NCBI GenBank assembly: GCA_022822005.1
Contig: JAJECO010000084.1
Coordinates: 62,001 to 126,000 of the forward strand
Origin: Candidatus Poribacteria bacterium
GTDB taxonomy: Bacteria; Poribacteria; WGA-4E; PCPOR2b
Direction of reading: 5' to 3'
Length of the DNA stretch: 64,000 nt
Shown here: one piece after another, positions 28,182 to 37,025 of the stretch
Position numbering within the stretch: position 1 is the stretch's first letter
Layout: each line of letters starts with the position of its first letter
Program-made: the position numbers and the translations under genes
Notes under the pieces: model-generated
Told to the model about the DNA's origin: nothing
The model's input: only the letters and a program-made list of their open reading frames with translations
Database searches by the model: none

Positions 28182-28721
28182 ATGAACTTAGAAACAGCAA
28201 CACTCGCCGGTGGATGTTTTTGGTGTGTCGAAGCCATTTATCAAGACCTTCAAGGTGTACATGAGGTGATTTCCGGCTATTCAGGTGGTGTGGTCGAAAA
28301 TCCTACCTATCAACAGGTTTGCAGCGAAACCACGGGCCACGCTGAAGTTGTGCAGATCTCTTTCGATCCTGAGATCATCTCTTACGAAGACATACTGTAC
28401 ATATTCTGGCGTACCCACGATCCAACCACCCTGAATCGGCAAGGTGCTGATGTTGGAACGCAATACCGCTCTGCAATCTTTTATCACAGCGAAGAACAGA
28501 AGGAAATAGCACATAAATCAAAGGAAGATACCGATGCTTCGGGGCTATGGCAGGATCCGATCGTTACCGAAATTGAGCCGGTGGACGTATTTTATCCCGC
28601 AGAGGCGTATCACCAGAACTATTTCCGACTGAACCCCTACCAGCCATACTGCCAAATGATCATCGATCCCAAAGTGCGGAAGTTTAGGAAGGCATTTCGC
28701 GATAAATTGAATACGAACTAA
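28182..28721 (+). CDS. msrA: Peptide methionine-(S)-S-oxide reductase MsrA
   Basis: Reduces methionine-S-sulfoxide in oxidised proteins back to methionine, using thioredoxin-type reductants. The catalytic GCFWCVEA has Cys12 as nucleophile. The family blocks GYSGGVVENPTYQQVCS, HAEVVQISFDP and GTQYRSAIFY are intact, as is YHQNYF near the C-terminus. Its 179 residues are typical, without an MsrB fusion. The ATG at 28182 follows TGGAGG; the ATG at 28170 overlaps that ribosome site and is rejected. Cytosolic (no signal peptide). It stands alone, between a hairpin repeat and a MITE-like element. Confidence 0.95.
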   Translation: MNLETATLAGGCFWCVEAIYQDLQGVHEVISGYSGGVVENPTYQQVCSETTGHAEVVQISFDPEIISYEDILYIFWRTHDPTTLNRQGADVGTQYRSAIFYHSEEQKEIAHKSKEDTDASGLWQDPIVTEIEPVDVFYPAEAYHQNYFRLNPYQPYCQMIIDPKVRKFRKAFRDKLNTN

Positions 28722-28752
28722 ATCCACGAATCTACGCGAAACCCCTTCTGAT

Positions 28753-28874
28753 TAGGGTCATTTAGTTTTTCTGTAGGAGGGATTTCCCAATCCCGACACG
28801 TCGCTCTATGAGCGACCGCCAGACTCCGACTGTTCAAACAAAATGCGTAATAAGCCTAAAACTGAATAGCCCTA
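28753..28874. mobile_element. Small inverted-repeat element, TAGGG(TC/CT)ATTTAGTTTT ends, copy 1
   Basis: The left end TAGGGTCATTTAGTTTT and the inverse of the right end, TAGGGCTATTCAGTTTT, form terminal inverted repeats. Inside are GTCGCTC/GAGCGAC (7-base perfect stem, 28800-28816) and GGGATT/AATCCC. A second copy with a cut left end is at 58051-58165. Non-coding. Confidence 0.75.
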
Positions 28875-28901
28875 CCTTCTGATGGTGAGAATTTATCAGT
28901 T

Positions 28902-28931
28902 CGTTTGTCGAGTTTCTATACTCGACAAACG
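28902..28931. repeat. Perfect 12-base inverted repeat
   Basis: CGTTTGTCGAGT and ACTCGACAAACG pair around a 6-base loop. No T-run follows, so it is not an obvious terminator. It lies in the 440-base space between msrA and mmsA, which otherwise holds the element at 28753 and no gene. Confidence 0.6.
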
Positions 28932-29159
28932 CTAGAAGGGTTACTGTGGAAGAAATGTTGTTTGTCTTGATTTATCGCGGATCAACCCTATGCACCACAC
29001 CTATAGCCCGCTGGGGCTTTGAGAATCAGGATAGCAGATCCGCACTTCCAACTGTCAGGGTGAAACAAGCAACTTACCCACTGGTATACAGAGGTTACGG
29101 CATACGGAGTATGCCTACTTACCCTCGGATTATCGTCACACGAAAGGAAACAGATAGCT

Positions 29160-30617
29160 ATGAGCACAGAAACTGTCCTCAATAATTATATTAATAACGA
29201 ATGGCGTCGATCCAGCACCAGCGAATATATAGATGTTACAAATCCCGCCACGGCAGAAGTTCTCGGAGTGGTGCCCCTCTCTCCAAGTGCTGAGGTCGAT
29301 CTCGCGGTACAGGCGGCAGCCGATGCGCTTGTCGAGTGGCGACGCACACCGGCACCAGACCGTGTCCAATACCTCTTCAAACTGAAAAACCTGCTCGAAG
29401 AAAACTACGATGATATCTCCCACACCATCACGCTGGAATGCGGTAAAACGTTAGACGAAGCGCGGGGCGAGATGCGTCGTGCTATCGAAAACGTTGAGGT
29501 CGCCTGCGGCATTTCGACGCTGATGCAGGGTTACAACCTCGAAGATATTGCAACCGGTATCGATGAAATTATGATTCGGCAGCCGGTGGGTGTTTGCGCC
29601 GCAATCGCTCCCTTTAACTTCCCCGCCATGATCACATCGTGGTTCATGCCGTATGCGATCGCCTGCGGTAACACGTATATCGTAAAGCCTTCTGAGAAGG
29701 TGCCGCTGACGATGCAGAAGATCTTTCAGCTCATCGAAAGCACAGGGCTGCCTAAAGGCGTCGTCAATCTGGTGAACGGTTCTGAGGCAACAGTGAACGC
29801 TATTCTGGACAATCCCACCATTAAGGCGGTCAGCTTTGTCGGTTCGACTGCTACCGCCAGATATGTGTACAGCCGAGCGACAGCCAACGGAAAACGCGCC
29901 CAATGCCAAGGCGGGGCAAAAAATCCAATCATCGTCCTACCGGATGCGGACCCGGAAATGACGCGCCACGCAACAGCCGAGAGTGCTTATGGGTGTGCAG
30001 GGCAGCGATGCTTGGCGGCTTCGCTGGCTGTCACCGTCGGTGAAGCGCGAGACTGGTTCATAGATGCAATGACCGATGCCGCGGAAACGCGAGCAGTTGG
30101 CTACGGATTAGAGGATGGCGTTGAGATGGGTCCTGTGATAACGCCTGAAAGCAAATCCCGGGTTGAGGGACTCATCCAGAAAGGACTGGACGAGGGCGCG
30201 AAGGCTTTGGTCGACGGACGCAATTCCCAGATTGCTGGATATGAGAATGGAAACTTCGTCCGACCGACACTCTTGGGCGATGTGAACCCATCAAGCGAAA
30301 TCGCCAAGACAGAAATTTTCGGTCCCGTATTGAGCGCAATCCATGTGGACACGATTGACGATGCCATTTCACTGGTCAACGGCGGAAGTTATGGGAATAT
30401 GGCGTGTCTATTCACCAGTAGTGGAGCAGCAGCACGAAAGTTCCGCTACGAGGCGGAGATCGGTAATATCGGAATTAACCTCGGCGTTGCAGCGCCGATG
30501 GCGTTCTTCCCCTTCAGCGGATGGAAGGATAGTTTCTTCGGGGATATGCACGGGCAAGGCAGAGATGCAATCGAGTTCTTCACGCAGAAAAAGGTGGTCG
30601 TGGAACGTTGGGCGTAA
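29160..30617 (+). CDS. mmsA: CoA-acylating methylmalonate-semialdehyde dehydrogenase
   Basis: Converts methylmalonate or malonate semialdehyde with CoA and NAD to propionyl- or acetyl-CoA, in valine, thymine or inositol breakdown. 485 residues. The catalytic Cys284 lies in [11 protein letters not shown]. The usual aldehyde dehydrogenase general-base glutamate motif is replaced by [16 protein letters not shown], the signature that marks the CoA-dependent MMSDH branch. The N-terminal INNEWRRS and [15 protein letters not shown] also fit. An AAAGGA site is 12 bases upstream of the ATG. No neighbouring inositol or valine genes are visible, although the many inositol-dehydrogenase-type oxidoreductases in the window would suit an inositol route (inference). 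Confidence 0.9.
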   Translation: MSTETVLNNYINNEWRRSSTSEYIDVTNPATAEVLGVVPLSPSAEVDLAVQAAADALVEWRRTPAPDRVQYLFKLKNLLEENYDDISHTITLECGKTLDEARGEMRRAIENVEVACGISTLMQGYNLEDIATGIDEIMIRQPVGVCAAIAPFNFPAMITSWFMPYAIACGNTYIVKPSEKVPLTMQKIFQLIESTGLPKGVVNLVNGSEATVNAILDNPTIKAVSFVGSTATARYVYSRATANGKRAQCQGGAKNPIIVLPDADPEMTRHATAESAYGCAGQRCLAASLAVTVGEARDWFIDAMTDAAETRAVGYGLEDGVEMGPVITPESKSRVEGLIQKGLDEGAKALVDGRNSQIAGYENGNFVRPTLLGDVNPSSEIAKTEIFGPVLSAIHVDTIDDAISLVNGGSYGNMACLFTSSGAAARKFRYEAEIGNIGINLGVAAPMAFFPFSGWKDSFFGDMHGQGRDAIEFFTQKKVVVERWA

Positions 30618-30755
30618 CAAACTACTAAGGAAAGCAGCGAAATCAACCTTCTCGTAGGGGCGGGACCGCCCATGGCAGCGGACACAGCGAAACAGATACC
30701 CCTTTGTTATTAACACAACGCTATCAACGACTGACCAACGGGCAGAGAATTCCGA

Positions 30756-31586
30756 TTAGTCCGTTCCATCGAAATCGAGGTCCAGTTGTGAATCCGTATC
30801 ATCTCGGTAGAGGTCGTAATTCAAACTGCGATCGACGGGGCCTCCATGTTGGTTAATGAACTTCCGGACTTCATTGACGCAGCCGCGTATGTCGTTGCGA
30901 AGCTCGTCCGTACCGAAACGCAGAACCGACCAGCCATTGGCTGTTAGGTAGGTATTTCTCCTCCTATCACGATCTCTCGCAGCTTTGGTCGAATGGTAGG
31001 TATCGCCATTGCACTCGATGTCAATCTTGGCACCATCGTCGCATTCAACAAAGAAATCCAGATCATAAGCAGCATCGCTCTGCCGAATTTCATACTGACG
31101 TTCGGCTTGGACCTCTGCAGCTTTTAACGCTTCCCACATCAAATCCTCTATCGGACTCGTGTGATACAGATCGTTAATCTCTTGTGCCATGCTGAATTTT
31201 GCTAATGTCGTCTTAATGAAAGTGATGCGCCGTGGCCGTTTGCTTGGAATTGGCTGCGACAAACGCTGCAGTGGGGAAATCTCCAACCTGTAATACAGCG
31301 TTTCTGCGTTTTGGTGTCCCGCTTCATCAGGCAACAACTCGATTCGTGGGGCGGTACTTATCCGCTCTATCTCTGCATAGTAGTTCACAGCAAAAGCAGC
31401 CCTTTCGAAAACCCTTGTTTGGTAGAATGCCAAGTATCGCAGCCGTTCTATATCCCGGATATATCGATTGGCACTTTTAACGGGAATGCGGTACCAACCC
31501 TGTGTTCGTGCGATCTCCAAGTCCCGGTGATTGTTCATAATTGCTACAAGGACTTCGGGAACGGGATAATTTGAGGTGGTTGCCAT
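30756..31586 (-). CDS. PDDEXK-type endonuclease-like protein (DUF559-related)
   Basis: 276 residues. The C-terminal half is a Vsr/DUF559-like restriction-endonuclease fold: PIEDLMWEAL, then AAYDLDFFVEC with the metal Asp, KIDIECNGDTYH with the E-x-N variant of the ExK motif, and a terminal NGWSVLRFG strand. The N-terminal half is unassigned and rich in Arg/Tyr. DUF559 proteins are repair or mobile-element nucleases of poorly known function. ATG 31586 is preferred because the first ATG (31598) directly abuts the ribosome site. It is an orphan: no methylase or transposase is near. Confidence 0.7.
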   Translation of the reverse strand: MATTSNYPVPEVLVAIMNNHRDLEIARTQGWYRIPVKSANRYIRDIERLRYLAFYQTRVFERAAFAVNYYAEIERISTAPRIELLPDEAGHQNAETLYYRLEISPLQRLSQPIPSKRPRRITFIKTTLAKFSMAQEINDLYHTSPIEDLMWEALKAAEVQAERQYEIRQSDAAYDLDFFVECDDGAKIDIECNGDTYHSTKAARDRDRRRNTYLTANGWSVLRFGTDELRNDIRGCVNEVRKFINQHGGPVDRSLNYDLYRDDTDSQLDLDFDGTD

Positions 31587-31661
31587 CTTGTGGATCATCC
31601 TTCCTTACCGGTCAGTTGTTCAAAATGATACCCACTCCTGTGCAGATTGTAAAGGTGAAAG

Positions 31662-33200
31662 ATGAAAAATCCAATGGAACCGATCGACCTCCGAGAAAGC
31701 GCGCTACTCGGCATCGAACATATTTGTAACAGCGTAGATCGTGAGCGCGACTGCCGTCCGTACTTCCGCTTCAACCTGATTGCGCCGCCCGTCTGGTCTC
31801 AGCACGAAGCCGCCGACACACCACACACCGTCGGCCGGTTTCTACACGCACTCAATGCGTGTCATGGGATGGTTGGCTTGCCGGACGATACGGAGCTGCT
31901 GGAAGGGCTGCGCAAACAGATTTTTGCCAGCTGCGACCATAGTGACGGTTTCGCTTGGGACGACATAGGCAGCGATTCCAGTCCACCCTTGGCTTACATG
32001 CACCATCAGCGCGAGGCGTTGCTCGCCTTAATCGCTGTCTGGCGGATCTGGGGCGACCCGCAAGCCGAACAATATGCCAAAGCACTCGTTGCAGCGATGG
32101 AGAAAACAACCCGTGCCACCGGGACCTATCCGGGGAGATGCTTGGGACCAGAGGGCTGGCAGGATGAGAATATAGCAACGACAACTTCAGAGCGAGCAAT
32201 CGGCGCTCTGATCGCCTACAGTCATACCTTCGACGATTCACTTGGGATAGATCTCGCACTTCGTTTCGCCCGCCACGCCCTGGCAGTTAGCTTCAGAGAA
32301 AACGGAGAGTTGACCCCAGCCTGTGGAACACATATCCACTCCATCACCGGAACGATCGCTTCGCTGGCAGAACTCGGATTGGTCACCGGAGAACGGGAGT
32401 TTACCACCCGGGCACGACTCATATTTGATGTGGGTATGCTACCCTATCGCACCTCAACCGGTTGGGTTAAGGAAAGCGCGAACGCAAAATATGGTCGAGG
32501 CGAGGCGAACTGTACCTCAGATCTGATTGAGGCAGCATGTCTGCTTGGTGCATCGGGTTATACCCCCTATTTTGAAGATGCAGAACGGATGCTCTGCAAC
32601 CACCTCCTCGCCTCTCAGATGGACGACCTATCATGGGTTACCGAAAACGAGGGGATGGCAAACACCGAAACACGGGCGTATGAAGGGCTGCGAGGACGGG
32701 CACGTGGCGCCTTCTGCTTCGGTGAACCGAACGGTTTCCACTCCTATAACTCAGATTTGACCGGTGCCGCCTTACAAGGCATCGCGGCTGCTTGGGAACA
32801 CATTGTCACCTGCGAAGATAACGGCAACGTCCGTGTCAACCTGCTATTGTCCCGCGAGCACGAAGCGGTTAACGTCATCAGCAGCGGTACTAACCTCGTG
32901 GTCGAGGCAAAACGCCCCATCGAGACGCTGTCTATTCGCGTTCCCCCTTGGTGTGAATCCCTTAGGGCAACGGTTGACGGGATCAAGATACCAATAACTG
33001 GATATAACCTGAAAGCAGATCAAGTCCGTGAAGGGACTCAAGTTAAAATGAGCTTTGATCGACCACAGTTTATGACACAGGAACGTGCCGTGGGATATGA
33101 AAATCCCTATCGGATTCAGTGGTCAGGAAACAGGGTAACTGCGATGGATGGCGCGGGGCAGCACATGGCATTGTACCCGGCATTGTACCCGGCGGACTGA
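31662..33200 (+). CDS. GH127-like six-hairpin glycoside hydrolase family protein
   Basis: 512 residues in the (alpha/alpha)6 barrel plus beta-sandwich pattern of GH127/beta-L-arabinofuranosidase-like proteins (formerly DUF1680). Helical repeats fill residues 30-380, and a beta-rich C-terminus with VNLLLSREHEAVNV and LSIRVPPWCESLRATVDG is characteristic. The cysteine and glutamate set of true GH127 arabinofuranosidases is not evident, so activity is uncertain. No signal peptide. The gene ends in an exact 12-base tandem repeat that duplicates ALYP at the protein end. It is divergent from the nuclease gene with 75 bases between starts. Confidence 0.7.
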   Translation: MKNPMEPIDLRESALLGIEHICNSVDRERDCRPYFRFNLIAPPVWSQHEAADTPHTVGRFLHALNACHGMVGLPDDTELLEGLRKQIFASCDHSDGFAWDDIGSDSSPPLAYMHHQREALLALIAVWRIWGDPQAEQYAKALVAAMEKTTRATGTYPGRCLGPEGWQDENIATTTSERAIGALIAYSHTFDDSLGIDLALRFARHALAVSFRENGELTPACGTHIHSITGTIASLAELGLVTGEREFTTRARLIFDVGMLPYRTSTGWVKESANAKYGRGEANCTSDLIEAACLLGASGYTPYFEDAERMLCNHLLASQMDDLSWVTENEGMANTETRAYEGLRGRARGAFCFGEPNGFHSYNSDLTGAALQGIAAAWEHIVTCEDNGNVRVNLLLSREHEAVNVISSGTNLVVEAKRPIETLSIRVPPWCESLRATVDGIKIPITGYNLKADQVREGTQVKMSFDRPQFMTQERAVGYENPYRIQWSGNRVTAMDGAGQHMALYPALYPAD

Positions 33201-33208
33201 AAATTACC

Positions 33209-33238
33209 TTGACCCGCCTTGTAATCTTGCGTTATTCT
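33209..33238 (+). promoter_or_regulatory. Sigma-70-type promoter candidate upstream of the MFS pair
   Basis: TTGACC, an 18-base spacer and TATTCT lie about 130 bases before the first transporter gene. The match is fair; no other good candidate is seen in this gap. Confidence 0.35.
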
Positions 33239-33366
33239 ACCTCCTAACGTCGGGTGATACGATATCGGGTGGTATTCTCTTTTTTGCGCCGATCGGGTAC
33301 AGTGTCGTTCGGCTGAGATGTCTCGACCACGACTTACGCAATCTGAATGTTTGAACCCTTACATTA

Positions 33367-34572
33367 ATGCCAAAAAATTCCCCATTGTCGCCCCGAAAAC
33401 AGCTCTATTTCCTCACCGTCGTCCATACCGTCATCGATTCCTACGCGACCGTCTTACCACATCTACTCCCCTTGCTGCTCAAAAAGCTGGCATCTCAGAC
33501 CGCTGCTCGGAATAGCCTCGCGGGGATAATCATTTCAGTCTATAGCACCTTCAGCTCGCTGGGACAGATCTTCTTCGGTTGGGCATCAGATCGGTTTCAG
33601 ACGATCCATTTCGTCACTTTTGGCGTCGCGTTCACCGCTATCGCGCTGAGCCTACTGGGGATAGCGCCTTCGCTTTTCTTGGTCCTCTTGCTACTGGGAA
33701 TTGGCGGATGCGGTGTTGCCGCCTTCCATCCGAAAGCTACCAGTCAAGCAGCAGCGCTCGCCAGAGGGGAAAGGGGTTTTGCCATATCAATATTCCTGAC
33801 AGGAGGAAACATCGGGCGTGGCCTCGGTCCCTTACTCATCATGTACCTGGTGGTGTATCGTTACGGGTTAGAGTCTATGCCGTGGTGCATGTCCGCTGGA
33901 GTACTCGTTGCGCTGCTTATCCCGAAAGTTTTGAGAACACCGTCGCCAGCAGCGGTGAATGTATCACCTCAGGTGGCAGCAGCACCCACAAACGGCTCCG
34001 CAAAACGAAAGAATCTTTGGGAGGCAATTCGCCCCCACTGGCAACCGCTCCTCGTGCTATATCTACTCTCCGTCATACGCACAATAACAGGGATCGGACT
34101 GGAAAATTTTCTCTCGTTATACCTTGATGACCTGCAGTACTCCAACCTCGCACGATCCGGAGTTATTGGATTGTTTATATTCGCCGGTTCGATGGGCATC
34201 ATGGTAGGTGGATCGTTGTCCGATCGGATCAATTACTACGGCTTATTACTGTTCTCTTTTATCGCTTCCCCGCCACTTCTATACCTCTCCCTGCATAGTA
34301 CAGGGGGCACCTTTCTTGTTCTTCTCTTCCTGGGCAACTTTGTCCTTTCCAGTTCAACTACGATTAACATCGTTCTTGCCCAGCGATTACTCCCTGAACA
34401 CGAGAATATTGCTTCCAGTTTCATGATGGGGGCAGCATGGAGTATCGGCGGATTGGTGAGTATCCCGGTTGGACTGCTTGGAGATCACTTTGGGTTAGCG
34501 AGGGTGTTGGACGGATTGGTGATGCTGCCATTGATAACTGTCGTGCTAGTTCCCTTGCTCAAACGGAAATAA
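33367..34572 (+). CDS. MFS transporter (copy 1)
   Basis: Twelve-helix major facilitator in the inner membrane, 401 residues, resembling fosmidomycin-resistance-type (FsrA) permeases. Short polar loops follow each helix, with GWASDRF after helix 2 and GGSLSDRI in the second half as the paired MFS loop motifs. A charged central loop occupies residues 190-220. The substrate is not predictable. The start ATG has no clear ribosome site. Its stop overlaps the next start as TAATG, so the two genes are translationally coupled. The second gene is a full-length paralogue, suggesting tandem duplication. Confidence 0.85.
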   Translation: MPKNSPLSPRKQLYFLTVVHTVIDSYATVLPHLLPLLLKKLASQTAARNSLAGIIISVYSTFSSLGQIFFGWASDRFQTIHFVTFGVAFTAIALSLLGIAPSLFLVLLLLGIGGCGVAAFHPKATSQAAALARGERGFAISIFLTGGNIGRGLGPLLIMYLVVYRYGLESMPWCMSAGVLVALLIPKVLRTPSPAAVNVSPQVAAAPTNGSAKRKNLWEAIRPHWQPLLVLYLLSVIRTITGIGLENFLSLYLDDLQYSNLARSGVIGLFIFAGSMGIMVGGSLSDRINYYGLLLFSFIASPPLLYLSLHSTGGTFLVLLFLGNFVLSSSTTINIVLAQRLLPEHENIASSFMMGAAWSIGGLVSIPVGLLGDHFGLARVLDGLVMLPLITVVLVPLLKRK

Positions 34573-35768
34573 TGCTAAATAAATCTAACACCACCCTTCG
34601 GAATCGGCTTTATCTGTTGACGTTCGCCCATGCTGTTGTTGACACCTACGCTACCACCTTACCCCATCTCTTACCGCTTCTATTCAGAAAACTGGTGTCG
34701 CAAACCACTTCGTGGAGTAGCCTCGCAGGAATGCTAATCGCCGTCTCTGGGGTTTTCAATTCCTTTAGTCAAGTCCTCTTCGGCCAACTCGCAGACCGAG
34801 GACGGACAGTACATTTCTTGATCCTCGGTGTTGCTATACCTTCGGTTTGCACCAGCTTAATGGGGGTTGCCCCATCACTTCTCCTCCTAATGCTATTACT
34901 AATAATTGGAGGCATGGGTGTGGCAGCATTCCATCCGCCAGCAGCCGTTCAGGCAGCAGCATTAGCCAAGCGAGGGCGAGGATTCGGTGTGTCACTGTTT
35001 ATCACCGGAGGAAACGTAGGACAAGCAATTGGACCGTTCTGTATCATGCTACTGTTAAACCGCTATGGATTGGAGTGGTTGGTGTGGTGCATGATTCCGG
35101 GACTTCTCGTCGCACTACTTGTCGCAAAAACCAACTCCTCTCGAACAACTAAGGAAGAGATTGTGGCGACCACTCAAATCTCACATACCGAATCAGAGAA
35201 AGCAACAGTCTGGATTGCCCTCCGCCCCCAACTGCGCCCGCTCATCGTGATATATCTAATCACTACCCTGAGAACTGTCACGACAGTCGGGGTGTTGAAC
35301 TTCTTGTCACTGCATCTTGATCAACAGGATTTTTCAAACATCGAGCGCTCGGCGGTGCTCTCCCTCTTTGTATTCGCGGGTTCAATAGGCATCATCACCG
35401 GTGGCTCGCTTTCAGATCGGATTGATCGTTACACGCTGTTACGCTTTTCGTTACTCGTTGCGCCACCGATTCTATACGCGGCGTTACATAGCAGCGGCAC
35501 ACTCTTTTTAGTACTACTCCCTCTGGGAAATTTTACGCTCTCCACTTCAGTCACGGTCAATATCGTTTTGGCACAACAGCTGCTTCCTCAGCATGAAAGC
35601 CTCGCTTCCAGCCTCGCAATGGGCGCCGCATGGGGAACCGCAGGATTATTGAACTATCCGGTCGGTATGATCGGCGATCAGGTTGGATTGCCAAAACTGC
35701 TAGATGGATTGGTGATGCTGCCATTGATAACCGTTGTGCTAGTCCCCTTCCTGAAACAGAAACGGTGA
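34572..35768 (+). CDS. MFS transporter (copy 2)
   Basis: 398-residue paralogue of the preceding permease, collinear in all twelve helices. Near-identical segments include THLLPLL-type helix 1 ends, GQLADRG and GGSLSDRID loop motifs, and the terminal LDGLVMLPLITVVLVP, where the DNA of both genes is also nearly unchanged. The ATG is formed by the last base of the previous TAA, so it is probably read by re-initiating ribosomes; a longer frame from 34437 lies inside copy 1 and is not used. Coupled pairs of MFS half-relatives sometimes form hetero-oligomers; whether these do is unknown. Confidence 0.85.
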   Translation: MLNKSNTTLRNRLYLLTFAHAVVDTYATTLPHLLPLLFRKLVSQTTSWSSLAGMLIAVSGVFNSFSQVLFGQLADRGRTVHFLILGVAIPSVCTSLMGVAPSLLLLMLLLIIGGMGVAAFHPPAAVQAAALAKRGRGFGVSLFITGGNVGQAIGPFCIMLLLNRYGLEWLVWCMIPGLLVALLVAKTNSSRTTKEEIVATTQISHTESEKATVWIALRPQLRPLIVIYLITTLRTVTTVGVLNFLSLHLDQQDFSNIERSAVLSLFVFAGSIGIITGGSLSDRIDRYTLLRFSLLVAPPILYAALHSSGTLFLVLLPLGNFTLSTSVTVNIVLAQQLLPQHESLASSLAMGAAWGTAGLLNYPVGMIGDQVGLPKLLDGLVMLPLITVVLVPFLKQKR

Positions 35769-35802
35769 GGGGAAAATAAACCGTCAGATTTGATAACTTT
35801 AC

Positions 35803-35831
35803 TTGACCACTTCATGTTTGTGTGGTATAAT
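35803..35831 (+). promoter_or_regulatory. Strong sigma-70 promoter of the VOC-bioD unit
   Basis: TTGACC (35803-35808), a 17-base spacer and a perfect TATAAT (35826-35831), 52 bases before the ATG at 35883. This is among the best promoter matches in the window. Confidence 0.75.
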
Positions 35832-35882
35832 TTACATCAATAAAATTATTGTTAACATCCGTGAACATGAGGAAAGAAAAAT

Positions 35883-37006
<1,124 letters not shown>

Positions 37007-37025
37007 CTCCTGAACTCACGTTGCA

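Noticed and set aside
28946-29185. 79-codon frame before mmsA
   Set aside because: No ribosome site, no domain, overlaps the mmsA start; repeat-rich surroundings.
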